Shown here: positions 47,533-58,905 of the stretch, one piece after another
Layout of the letters: the number at the start of each line of letters is the position of its first letter
How positions within the stretch are numbered: the first letter of the stretch is position 1
DNA from: Branchiostoma floridae
Taxonomy: Eukaryota > Chordata > Leptocardii > Amphioxiformes > Branchiostomatidae
NCBI RefSeq assembly: GCF_000003815.2
Contig: NC_049993.1
Span: forward strand, 2,074,645-2,134,644
DNA: 60,000 nucleotides
Reading direction: 5' to 3'
Translations under genes and position numbers: made by a program
The notes under the pieces: generated by a model
Databases searched by the model: none
What the model was told of the DNA's origin: nothing
The model's input: the letters and a program-made list of their open reading frames with translations, nothing else

Positions 47533-47696
47533 GAGGAGAAATTCATACATAATCTCATAGGCGATTAGTTACTCGAATCCTCAGCATCCGGCCATTTGTC
47601 TCCATTTTGCAAGTCCATGTCAGTCGAACCAGTCCATTTTTCTTTTGAAACAGTCCAAGGTCGTCGTCATGTTCACTGGAACATTTCTGGCCGGGG
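47533..47696 (-). CDS. Possible minus-strand exon (weak)
   Basis: The minus strand has an acceptor-like 'gtgtatttttag' before 47696 and a gtgagt donor next to 47533. One frame reads PGQKCSSEHDDDLGLFQKKNG and 'LVRLTWTCKMETNGRMLRIR' but reaches a stop (CTATGAG) before the donor. Either the exon ends earlier or this is the last coding exon of something else. Confidence 0.25.
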
Positions 47697-47889
47697 CTAA
47701 AAATACACCAAATGTGAAGCCAACTCGCGATTGAAGCAATTGACAAAAATGTGAACAAAACAACTTAAGTCTTCAATTGGGAACAATTTGAAGAGAATGG
47801 CTCAGAAAAATACTGAAGAATGGAAATGAGGCAACATAGTCGGAAAACGTAGTTCTCTTCGGAGCTTGCGAAGAAGAGAACAGGGGAGG

Positions 47890-48700
47890 AATTTTAAACA
47901 CTTATAACCCGATAACAACGCACTCAATCTGAAAATGATTTTCATTGTTCAACTCCAAACCAAGAGAACTTTCCAATGATACCATGGCTTGGTTATTTTA
48001 GACATTTAAAAAAAAGCCTTCAAGAGTCTTCATCTTAGGTGGTACTTAGCCGTGATTAATTTTAAACACTCATAACCCACCAACAACGCACTCAATCTTC
48101 AAACGGATATCACCATTCATTGGCGTTCAACTACCTACTAAGAGAGCTTTCCAAATGATACCACGGTTTGCCTATTTCAGACACTTTCAACAAATTCTCA
48201 TTTTAGCTGGTACTTAGCCGTGGTTAATTTTAAACACTCATAACCCACCAACAACGCACTCAATATGAAAACGTATTTCATCGTTCAACTTCCTACAGAC
48301 AGACATTTCTGATGATACCATGGCTTGTCTATTTTAGACACTTTTTAAAAATCCTCATTTTAAGATGGTCAACAACGCACTAAATGTGAAACAGGACCTT
48401 GGTTTGCCAGTTTCAGACACTTTTTTAAAAATCCCTTTTTTAGGTGGTACTTAGCCGTGGTTAATTTTAAACATCAACAACGTACTCAATCTGAAAACGG
48501 ATTTCATCGTTCAACTCCCTACCAAGAGACCTTTCCAATGATACCATGGTTTGCCTATTTCAGACACTTTTAAAAAAAAAAACCATTTTAACTCGTTAAC
48601 AACGCACTCAATCTGAATTGGATTTCACTGTTCAACTCCCTACTAAGAGAACATTCCAATGATACCAGAGTTTTTTTTCTATTTCAGACTCTTTTCAAAA
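47890..48700. repeat. Tandem repeat array, unit 105-168 bp
   Basis: 'aacaacgcactcaat' recurs at about 47914, 48082, 48250, 48371, 48476 and 48598. Units share 'ttttaaacactcataaccca', 'ttcaactccctaccaagaga' and 'gataccatggtttgcctatt'. The first two intervals are 168 bp; later ones are shortened by internal deletion. Confidence 0.85.
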
Positions 48701-49246
48701 CGAAAAAGTTTATTTGTTTCGTGAAACTTGTTTGAGGTTAAAGAACAGGAGTATTCTGCAAGGGGGTGAGAATGGGTATCAGGACAGCCAGCTTAGCTGG
48801 AGTTCAAATGAAGGCGCTGTTCCAGGATGCCCCCAAATTAGTCAGATATTTGGGGTATTGCATCATCACCTAGCAACAGCAGGCCCTGCCCCTGTTTATT
48901 TTTGGCACCTCTACCTAGCGATGACTTCCGACCCCAAGGAAACTGTTGTTATGGACCTTTGCTGATCTTAACATACTTATCCTAATATTTACTGATCGGT
49001 TAAATATTTCAAGAGCTGATGTAGAGATAACACACATAAATAAGAACATTGCAATTGTCTTTTTTTTGTTGTCAATTCATAGCAACCACTTTAGAAATTG
49101 GGAGGAGTAGAGATTGTCGGAATCCAGGTGTGACGTAAGATTATTAATGTCGTGTCAGCTGAAACTAGTACAGAATTTGGGTGAATCGGGGTTGTACGAA
49201 GTTGAAATTGGGTCACCTGACGAACTGAAACATGGTTTTGACTTAC

Positions 49247-49315
49247 CTTGGTGACATACCGAACCCCGTTGAACTTCAACTGCTTCAACGATCGACCGTC
49301 TGGAATCGCCACCGT
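49247..49315 (-). CDS. Candidate 69-nt minus-strand exon
   Basis: Bounded on the minus strand by acceptor 'accccctcag' and the strong donor AAG|gtaagt. Phase 0-0, encoding TVAIPDGRSLKQLKFNGVRY then VTK. An in-frame stop lies just upstream of the acceptor, consistent with an exon edge. The partner exons are not established. Confidence 0.35.
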
Positions 49316-50680
49316 CTGAGGGGGTCAGTGACGTACGACAACTGTTCGGACCACTGTGGCGTTGTCACTGCGGGCGGAGAAGATGACCGTTACTGGAATA
49401 AACAACCAGAGCTGATGTTTGAGAGTGCAGGAACCCCGGCGGAAAATGTAGGCGGATGGATCAAACGTTAACCAATTGTTTCTACGTTCCCTTACACATT
49501 GATACCATAACAGGTAACCGTAAGTCATTACCAATATTCATTTGTCACTCGAACATGTAAGTTTCAAACTAGTTGACACAAAGGAGAAAGGACCAGCATC
49601 GCCAACACTTGTACTGATCGAACTAATCAACACATCTAAATTATAAGGGGTGATTAATAAGTTCGCCACATCACCCAGACATAGATTGTACAAAGAATAA
49701 ATGTGTATCATACTTACATACATGTGATCATTACTTTCCAGGTGACACCCGGCATAATTAAGAGTCACAAAAATCTTGATATCCACAGTTCATCAGTTTT
49801 CATTCACACTCGACAATGCTATTCAACATAAAGAATAGTCTGTTGAATTGTTGCATTGATTGGAAACAAGTCCTGTGACGATCTCGTCTGTAGGTAAGCT
49901 CTAGATTGCATTTGGCCGTTCCAAAAATATATATTGGGGGAGGGGGGAGGTCAAATTTTGTTATAGCTTCAACCCCCTTTTGGGTTTTATCCGAGTGCCT
50001 TAACCCCCTTTAAATTTCACCCTTTGGTCAACCCCCATTTGATTTACTCCAGGTGTCCAGTGCGTCTGCCCCCTTTTAGTTCATGCAATGCTCATACAAG
50101 TACCTTGAATTTACAGTACTGTAACTATAAGTCCAAATCCTGATTTTCTTTACCTCGTTGTAGAAAAACCCAAATCCGGCTGTAAAAATCCAAATCCAGG
50201 GTTTTTTTACCCCCAGATTGTCTAATTCGACTTCTTTAACCCACCCTCAATAGTTATTATTTTGGAACGGCCCATATGTACGTTGCACTGTGGCACATAT
50301 GGCATCAATTTTACCCTGGTTGATGCCTTAGTTTCCCAGAAATCCGCTTTGCTGAAAGATTCCTTAAATTTTGTTACACGTGACAAAAATAACTTTATGC
50401 TGACTACTAGCTGGGTATTTAGGTCACCAAGAACAATGTGGAGAATACATTTTGGCAGGAATATAGACTGTACAGAATTTACACTGTACTTTATACTCTA
50501 TGACTATAGATCTACATGCTAAACGTAACCCAGATCTGTTTTCAGGACCCTTTCAGATGGGATGAACCATTGTCCACTCTGAAGAAGAAGAATAAAAACT
50601 CTTGCTGTCGACAAAATGGAAGACTACAACAAAGCAGAGTAGATCTAAGTAAACAAGAGAACAAAACCGGCTTCCCGAAC
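49316..50680. other. No recognised gene
   Basis: Includes a C-rich stretch around 49935-50250 with repeated 'aaccccctttt' phrases. Confidence 0.3.
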
Positions 50681-50691
50681 AGGATCAGCCT

Positions 50692-50878
50692 ATAAAAGTG
50701 GAGCCCACCAACCTTTCCTCAGTCAAACAGTCTCCAAATGTCTTTCCCGCTCGGACCTCAGTGCCCCGTGGCCGTTTTGCCCTCTGCATCGTCCGAGATT
50801 ATTTCCGGACCAGCGGCCTCCTCTGGGGTCGGACCTCAAAGTTCTATGTGTTCTTTCCTCGTCCCCGGTCGCTGGTCA
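50692..50878 (+). promoter_or_regulatory. TATA-like box and short ORF (doubtful)
   Basis: 'cctataaaagtgg' at 50690 is followed 45 bp later by an ATG (50738) opening a 46-codon frame (MSFPLGPQCPVAVLPSASSE at its start) in a GC-rich segment. It could be a promoter with a short exon. Nothing downstream confirms it. Confidence 0.25.
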
Positions 50879-52909
50879 CTGCTCGTTGCCAGTTAACGGC
50901 TCGTCATCAGCCTGCTACCAGGCCTGCCCGCTACGGATCTCAGTTCCATTAGCCTCATATGAAGACGCGTTTGCTGCAAGATAGGGGGCACGCTAGATTT
51001 TGCGATAGCACAAATCGGTACGCCACGTTAGAAACCCAAAAATTTGGACGAAATGCTCGTCCGGGAACTGTCGTTGTACGATGCAGAACAAAGGAAACCC
51101 AACCGGGAAACTCAGGCGTGTCCTGTAATAACAAATAATTCATTCATTTTCGTGCTTGTATTCATAGAAGGACAAGTAACGAAATAAAAAGTAGAGCGGC
51201 TCACCGTAGAGTTTGAGTTGGGTTCAGACGGGAGACTGCCCGGTCACTAATGAAAGGTTCGACCAGACGTGCGGCGTTGACGGGAGGGTCGCCTCGATAG
51301 GCCGATGACAGCCAAGTTCAGGAAAGAAAAGGGGGTCCAATGGTGACGTGGATGACTGGCTTCGATGAAGACGAGAGGCGCCGAAGGGTCAGACGAGTGC
51401 AGGTTCTTGCCGGGCTGGCTCTGCTAAACGAGAAGCGAATCCGAGCAGGACGAGTACGTAGCGCTCTGGCTTCAAACAAACAATTTTTGGCGAAGGAAGT
51501 GGTCGCTACACGAAACTACGATCTGCTGGGACGGGGAGTGTTCAGGATTTTCCAGTCCGATGCCAAAATATGACATGAAATGTAAAAGAAAACTCAGAAA
51601 ATTGTCGGAGCCAAAGTCTGCGTGCTTTCACCTCGAGATCCGTTGGTATAATGACCATTTGAGGAATTCGGTGACCACCGCGCCCTGTCAGCGTCCGGAC
51701 CACATACAGCGTTTGTCTGTATCAAACAAGGGGGTGCTTTTGATAATAATTAGCGTGGCGGCATTTCAGCTCACATCAGCCATTGACGTGGCGCCATACC
51801 GCCAAAGTCTGGTTTCTCTCGGCCAAGCTGTGATTGATCATCCAGATCGCCTAATTACAAAAGGGGAACGCAAGGAGCAACACCATTGTCATTTATTATA
51901 TCGGCATATATGTATATAATCGGCTCAAATTCATTCCTTTCAAAACATTATTTCTAGGGCCTACACAGCCCAGCTCCAGGACCAAGATACCCCCAATGAA
52001 ATTGTCTCTGTCTCCCTACTCCTGTACATGTGGTCTTAGTTACCGGGGCGGCATGTCACCGCATGATACAGGCGACACCCAAAAGGCCACATTTTTCAAA
52101 ATGGACACCATAAACGTTGTAACAACAATGGTAGTGCAAAACATGGTCACGTATCATTTTGAGCCAACATTGTCTTTTATTCTTGTTCGAACCAAAGTTT
52201 CCTGTAGTTTCTTGATTTCTTTTTTCTTAATCATTTTCCTTAAAGAAAGCTTTCTACATTTGAAATGACAATGAGGTAAAAGCATATTAAGGAAACTTTT
52301 GTCGTCATTAAGAAGAACGGATAAACTGCTCGACATGATGTTTTGATAGCGACCTAGAATTATCATTTTCACGGTTTCACTCTTGTCTGTCTAGATTAAA
52401 TATTAAACAATCGTCAGGCCACCAAGAAATTCAGGACTCTCACTTTTCATTATAGCAAAGTTTGATGCAAATCAAAATAAAACATTTACAAAAATTTCCT
52501 TGAAATAAAATAAAATTTGGCACATAGATGGACGTTCCTGAAACAATTTTCAAGATTGTTTACAAGAAAGAGGTATACGAATTTATACAAATAAGTGTAT
52601 TGCATTCATTTTCCAACAAAATTATTCTACTTGCGAGCACATAATTATTTCATGCCGGCCAAAAAAATTACGTTTTCAAATCATGTGCACCGACTTTGAA
52701 AAATTCCAATATTGTTGTTTACTCGGTATTACTTGCTTTCATCCATTTGATTTTCAGCTCTGTAGACTACTTACTACCAAATAATTATTACTTGTCTGAA
52801 ATCACCGAATTTAATTTCTACGTGGGCGTCAAGCGTCGCTTCAGTTGACAAACACCGTGGCTAGCGTAAGACGTGTTTTTCGCTGTCCATAGTCCTGACA
52901 GGTGGCATA
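50879..52909. other. No recognised gene
   Basis: Open frames at 51340-51573 and 51560-51919 lack recognisable domains and splice context. Confidence 0.3.
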
Positions 52910-52955
52910 ATGTCGGAAGGGCAGCAGCAGCGGCCCCAGACTGGCGACACACAAG
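52910..52955 (+). CDS. Gene 3 first coding exon
   Basis: ATG then 15 codons of Gln/Ser/Gly-rich sequence, phase 1 out at 'gtagca'. It is supported mainly because it joins in phase with the next exon; the start is therefore tentative. Confidence 0.4.
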
Positions 52956-55900
52956 GTAGCATGTTTGACTCTTTCTTCTACGGGCTCTCGACTCAAAATG
53001 ACTATGGTTTAGAAGCCACATTGGTAGTATCTATAATTTTATTCTAGCTGTAATATTATATGAACTCAGTTAAGTTTATTACGATCCACAATTATTTTGG
53101 TAATTAAAGCCATACTGTAATTAAAGCCTCTGTACCCCAGAGGAGGGTGTCTGGCTCTGTCAGTTACATTTCTCTGAATCCCAAAATTACATGTAGCGAC
53201 CTCTTGACATTGAACTTGGACAAGGCAAGAGTTGGATTATAAAGCATTAACCCCTCGAGTACACTCCAGATAAAGTACAGCAAAGTGGAACCTATCATTT
53301 TCGCAACAACCATTGGGCACATTTCAACTGGGGCGCTCTTAAGAAATATCTAGTTGAGCTTAAATTACTTGTACTTAGATTACAATGTATTTCTGGATAC
53401 TTTCTTGACAATTTATAGGCTTTATTTAACTTTATTTTCCAAGAATGGGGCTCTCTTTGGAAATTATAGTCCGATCTAAAAAACAATGTTTGCAGCATGT
53501 TTGTGAATATTTGATCATAATGTGCCATCCTTAGCAACTTAATTCCTCTATCTATTTGACCCCAAAATTGACCGGGAACTTAAGCAATTGTCCACAGGAA
53601 CCAATAGTTAGGGCATTATTCCAATCATGCATCACACCCGATGTGTCTGCATGAAGGGGCAACACTTAGTTACTGGATTATAACTGGTTCCATTTTTTGC
53701 TCATATATCTGTGATTATTATTTTTTTGTATAAATTTAGTTGCTTTTTGTACATATAGATGTGGTCTTTAGGAAAATAACCGTTTCCTCTGGGAGAAAAT
53801 ATGCCTTTAACACTTTAATGTAGCTGTTCTTTCTGTGGTCAAACAGTAAGTGTAAGCCGCGTATTCCCCTCCGTCGTTTTGGACTTTTTCTTACAGCTTA
53901 TCTCGTTCTTAGCAGGTATTTGCTTATTTTTAGTCACATGTTTTGTAAGATGACGTATTGTACGGTTAGAAAAGTGCATATTGATGCTAAAAATAATACA
54001 GAAGTCAGCGCAGCGAAAATTTAATTAATTAATATTGCGTTTTTCGATCATGACCCTGAAAAAGGATCGACGGTAGGAAGAGATTCTATTATTTTTTTTT
54101 TCAAAATTTTGTCCAAAATTATTTAACAAATAATTCTTAATGTCATACCTGTGACGCGAAAACGTTCGATACGGGTGTTCTGGACCGGATGATAACTTTC
54201 CGTACGGCCCGGGCTTATCACACGGGCTCCATTCGAATAAATCGAACTGTTTCGAGTGGCCGATTACGGCGCCATCGAAAGTTCGAATACCTGATTCGGA
54301 CATTGGAACATTACTTTTTTTTCGAGGGCAACAAATTTGTTCAACTTTTGGCGCATTTCGCATCATAACAGGGGTTTTCTCCGGTGGGTATGACATAAAT
54401 AAAATACAACACGGTGTATTCCGCATCACCCTCGGTCTCAGCCCTCCCGCGGGTCGGATCACCTCCGGCCTTCGGCCGATCCTTCCCGCGGTCGGACTCG
54501 TACCTCGGGTAATACGTGTTGCATTCTCCATAAATTGTACCTACACAATAAAGCAATTTGAGGGAACAAAGACAACAAAATTTAATGATCTCTACATGTT
54601 CGTACATCAAATCAAAACCCTATGTTTTAACACAGTTTTAGATACGGGTATACTGTTATGACCTTTGCCATTTAAATTTTAGATTGCACATTTTATACCG
54701 TTTGCCACTCGTAGACAACCCCCCCCCACCAGCACCACACACACACACAAAGCTAAGGTCAGTCTATGAATTGGGAACACAACATTTTCTCCATAACTTA
54801 GATGGCATGTGGCTACTTTTTACTAAGAATATATAATGGCATACAATTTGTCATGGGTATTCGGTAGAACCAATTATCAGCATGGACAAAGTGAGTTGGT
54901 TTACTCCGTGATATTATTGCGCCGTCTAAAAAAAGCATTTACTTCAAGATAAGTTTGAACAATATCCATTCAGATTTTTCTGTTTGTTTAAATGTTGTGA
55001 AATGCATGCTGCGTAGTTTTTGAGCTACAAGTCACCGCATGTCATTTTTTTGTCTTATGAGAAGTAATAGCTTTAATGATATCTTGTTGATGTCTTGAAG
55101 TTACTCTAATCTTGCAATGTTCCTTTAGCAAGCACGTCCACACAACAAGGTCAGACTGATTGGAGGGCCATTGCGGACGCCGCTGCAAAAACGCCAAACG
55201 CGTTGTACGTCACTAGCGCAGGTAAATCAATACATTGATTGTGTTTCAATAAACAACTGATTATTTATAAAGAATCCACTGAGGTACCACGAATTGATGT
55301 TTATTGTTGTTGTTGTTGTTTATTTTTTTCAAGAAAAATTACACCCATTCAGAGTACCCATACATTTAGATCGTCAGATCATCTGATGTAAAAGTTTGAG
55401 GCCCCCAGACTGCATCTTACCTTGCAGATAACCTTACAAATTACATCAATATTATGTTACAATTACTAGTATTAAGACTTTATATCCGTACACAATGTAA
55501 AGCGCTTACCAACAAGCTTTCGATCAATCCTCTGATCCTTCTCAAGTTGAAATGACCCAATATCTAAGTCACACTTCCGGAACGGAAGTGTGACGTCAGT
55601 AAAGGGTCAAAGGTGATTGGCAGTCTTTCCGGATGTGTGACTTAGGTATTTGGTCATTTCAACTTGAGAAGGATCAGAGGACTGATCGAAAGCTTGTTGT
55701 TGATAAGCGCTTTATTTTGTGTAAGGATATAAAGTCTTAATAATTAGAACATAATGTTGACTACTGTCACAGATGAACTTACATTCAATTGTTATATTGA
55801 TAATACATTTTCAGGCACCACGCCTTCGCAGGAGGGTCATCAGACTGCTTTGAGGTCAATTGCGGACGCCGCTGCGAACATACCAAACTCTCTGTATGTC

Positions 55901-56739
55901 TCCAGAGGAGGTAAGCAGCTTTCCAGACACTAGTAACTCTATTTTTTTATGCTCGGATTTGATTTTTTTTTCTCGTGACTGGCTACGATTATAGATTGAT
56001 ATTCTTAATGTTACGGGAAGCGATTTGAAAATAGATATGATATGTAGCTAGCTAAACTTAACATCAATGCAAAATTTCACGTGCTGATCATGAAAAACTG
56101 CATTCTTCCAAACAATTGAAGATCCAGTCTTTCGGGACGCGTGATCTTCTAGCGGACAAATGGCGTCAGTAGAGTACCGCCATGACGTCATCAATTGATC
56201 AAAAGTGCCAGGGTGTTTATACATAGCCTAAGTGTAATATTGATCGGTTTACCAGGATATTCCATGTTATCAACTCATCGACCACACCGAGGATTCAATT
56301 TATTTCTAATTTATGCATCTGGTCTGGGTTCTGCGTATTGGCCATGACGTCAAAAGTAACAGTTGTCGATATTGTCGTCTTTAGCTTGACCTCTTCCACC
56401 CAAAAAGGACACACGAGCCATGTGTATGTCAATATGATCACCCATCCTAAAAATGGCAGAAAGAAGTAACCGGACGAATCAGCCAATTTTTTTTTAATTT
56501 GCGTAAATTACAGGCTTATTTGACACATTGATTGCGAGACGATTTCGTATCACCCAGCCTTTTTAAATGATATGTATACATTTTAGAATATTTTTTTCCC
56601 TTTTTCCAACGATCAGACTATGCCTACAGGACAGACGCCAACAAGAAGACAAAATTTATTCACCTCTGCAAGAAAATCCTTAAAGCCACCGGCCTCTTTT
56701 TCACCGTGGTCAACGTCATAATGGTACCATTACTTGCAG
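52910..56739 (+). CDS. Gene 3 (5' part): predicted type II membrane protein with duplicated tail modules
   Basis: The coding model joins 52910-52955, 55129-55221, 55815-55910 and 56617-56739, and continues beyond. Every junction is phase 1. It starts MSEGQQQRPQTGDTQ, followed by two homologous modules IADAAAKTPNALYV and IADAAANIPNSLYV, then a basic stretch (KKTKFIHLCKKILK) and a hydrophobic span (TGLFFTVVNVIMVPLLAG). Topology would be type II, like the lectin genes. The ectodomain exons were not found before 60000, so the receptor class is unknown. The repeated LYV tyrosines are candidate signalling or sorting sites. Confidence 0.55.
55129..55221 (+). CDS. Gene 3 tail module exon 1
   Basis: 93-nt phase 1-1 exon between 'tcctttag' and 'gtaaat', encoding STSTQQGQTDWRAIADAAAK and TPNALYVTSA. 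Confidence 0.65.
55472..55740. mobile_element. Foldback MITE with about 110-bp arms and TA duplication
   Basis: TTAAGACTTTATATCC at the left and GGATATAAAGTCTTAA at the right, flanked by TA (55470-55471, 55741-55742). The arms share 'gctttcgatca', 'tcctctgatccttctcaa' and 'gttgaaatgacc'. The TA duplication suggests mobilisation by a Tc1/mariner-type transposase. It lies in the intron between the two tail module exons. Confidence 0.85.
55815..55910 (+). CDS. Gene 3 tail module exon 2
   Basis: 96-nt phase 1-1 exon between 'cattttcag' and 'gtaagc', encoding TTPSQEGHQTALRSIADAAA and NIPNSLYVSRG. It is a clear paralogue of 55129-55221. Confidence 0.65.
56617..56739 (+). CDS. Gene 3 transmembrane exon
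   Basis: 123-nt phase 1-1 exon after 'caacgatcag', encoding DYAYRTDANKKTKFIHLCKK then ILKATGLFFTVVNVIMVPLL. A positively charged N-terminal flank and an 18-20 residue hydrophobic span support a type II anchor. Confidence 0.6.
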
Positions 56740-57850
56740 GTAATTACTTTGTGACTGGAGGCTAACCTCCGTCGACAAAGTGTTGTAAACGGTCTATGTG
56801 TTGAGTGTTCGCACCTATATCTCTATGTTTCGTTTGCAAAATGTACATCTTTCGGGGTATTAGTCTAAGTCTGTGTTATCTAGGCCTTGTGGTAATTGGA
56901 CACTGTCAAGCAGATGTTGCGTGATTTGCGTGTTTTGTCCACGTCGTGTTGTCAGCTGTTCACAGCTATCGCTGTTTATGGGGCATATGTCGGTGTTAGG
57001 GCTGCCCATTGGAACGCATGTTAAAATACAGGGAATGAAGGTATGGAAAAAGTACTAACCCATATTTCAATCTTAAAGATTCTTCTCCACCAGAAAGTCA
57101 CTTGCAATTGGGTCTAGTTTCTATTGTAGTATATAAATATACACTGTGCCATATATAAAAAAAAAGCAGCCATAATTCCAGTCTCAGGCAGTTTAAGGCC
57201 TGTGACACCTGCGAATTGTCCAGTCGAGCAGTTATATGCCCGTACCTTTTGATGTAACTATCCGTTTTAAACAAAATTTGGCCAGTTGACGTAACTCACG
57301 CGTAATCAAAATATGATCGACACGGGAATTGCAGATCATTAAAATTTTGGGTAAAAAAATCATATTTTTGGTACAAAAATGGGTCTGGTTATTAAAATGG
57401 GTCTGTGCCCACCATGAAATGACTGTCTAACTGAGTCATATTTTCTGGAGTAATAGATTATATCTCTGTGATATTTAATGTGACCGGGCCTTTTGCCGCT
57501 TTACATCGGTAAGGCTCCATTTTGGGGCAAAAACAGAATTTTTTGACAATTTTTGGGTATTTTTCGTACAAATATCAATGCAGCCACGGAAATCAAAGAT
57601 ATTGCAAGAAGGCCCACTTGATTTCTGAAGGTCTAAGGCTTAATGAACCTAAATCTGCAAAAAACTCGTAATAAAACTGGTGCCCTGATGTGGGCATGAA
57701 CCGACGAAACACTACTTACCCTACAGGAACTGCGCCAAAGTATGTTTCACTGTACGTAACGCTAACCGATGGTAAAATATGAATGTTTACCTGCATGTAT
57801 GCAGGTATGGTTTTGATGGGCGTGGGAATTTTTGGTAGCTGGGGATTTAG
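56740..57850. other. Probable gene 3 intron
   Basis: No exon was recognised. Confidence 0.35.
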
Positions 57851-58905
57851 GGCGCTGTCTCTCGTGAACGGATAGTGCGAGCACGACGATTTTTGGTACG
57901 TGGGTTGGGGGTGGTAGCTTGACACTCAGGTGTGATTTTGGGCCTCCTGGTGCTTGACCTTGACATTGAAGGTGGTATTTTTTTTTTGGGGGGGGGGCAC
58001 TTTTGGCGCTGTGTGTCCCGAACGATACGCGCCATTACGACGATTTTTGGTGCATGGGCGGGGAGTTGTTGCCTGTTGCCTAGGATTGACTTTGGGCCTA
58101 GTCGCGTTTGAACTTGACACGGCAGGTCGAATTTTGTGTCCGGGAGGGGTATTTCCGGAGTTATTTCTTCTGGGGATCCGCCAGTCAATCCGCCATGCAA
58201 ATTGATGGTTGTCGAATATAGTTCAGGGCCTAAAACTTCAAGATTTTTTTCCTGGTCAAATGGGTAGAAATCCTGGCAGTTTTGAGGTGGGTGTGACAGG
58301 GGAGGGTTTCTACTTTGTGATTAGGGCCAAAAAGCTGAGTTTGTGTGGTTTTTAGGGGGTATAAAGTTGGGACTTTTTTGTCCTAGCACATGGCCTCCTC
58401 ACTGGGTTGTGGTGCGGTTTTGAGGTCATGGGTCAATCTTTCAGTTTCCCGGAAGTTTTCACCGTTAGATTCATGCCGAAATGTGGTTTGTCGGATAGCT
58501 GAGATGTCGGGCTTTCATATGAGGGTATGTCTGTGTGCCAGTAACGTCAGAAAGTTGAGTTATTTACAGTTGCTTTCTCCTCTTTTTTGTATAGGGAACC
58601 ATTGTTTAGAGGCTGCAAATTGAATCACCTGCGGATACCCTTCTGAACGGTTGGTGCGGGCGCGATGATATTTGGCACATGTGTCGACGGTGGCTGAATA
58701 ATTCTCAAATTTGATTTTGGCGCCCTTGGTGGTTGAACTTGACATTCCAGGTTACCTTTTGTGTGGGCACGGGGCGTGCGCTGTATCTCCGGAACGCAAG
58801 GTGCCATTGTGTTGTTATTTGGTACATGAATTGGTGCTGCTGTCCTGGTGGTCAGGTTTGATTTGGGGTCTCCTAGTGCGTGAACTTGATACTGTAGGTT
58901 GACCC
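57851..58905. repeat. Degenerate tandem repeat, unit about 154 bp
   Basis: Four units start near 57851, 58005, 58620 and 58776. Each has a 'gcgctgt.tctc..gaacg' block, a 'cgacgatttttggtacatg'-like block, and 'gattttgggcctcctggtg..tgaacttgaca'. The middle pair is separated by unrelated sequence. It lies in the probable gene 3 intron. The minus-strand frames here are by-products of the repeat. Confidence 0.75.

Noticed and set aside
51340-51919. Possible transposase or regulatory protein ORFs
   Set aside because: Arg-rich sequence without catalytic motifs or terminal repeats around it; no family could be supported.
54025-54531. 168-codon minus-strand ORF
   Set aside because: Begins in a GC-rich palindromic stretch, has no recognisable domain or splice signals, and its composition is not protein-like. 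It was considered as a gene and left out.
57847-58200. Pro/Arg/Lys-rich minus-strand ORFs
   Set aside because: They arise from the 154-bp repeat and G-rich tracts.
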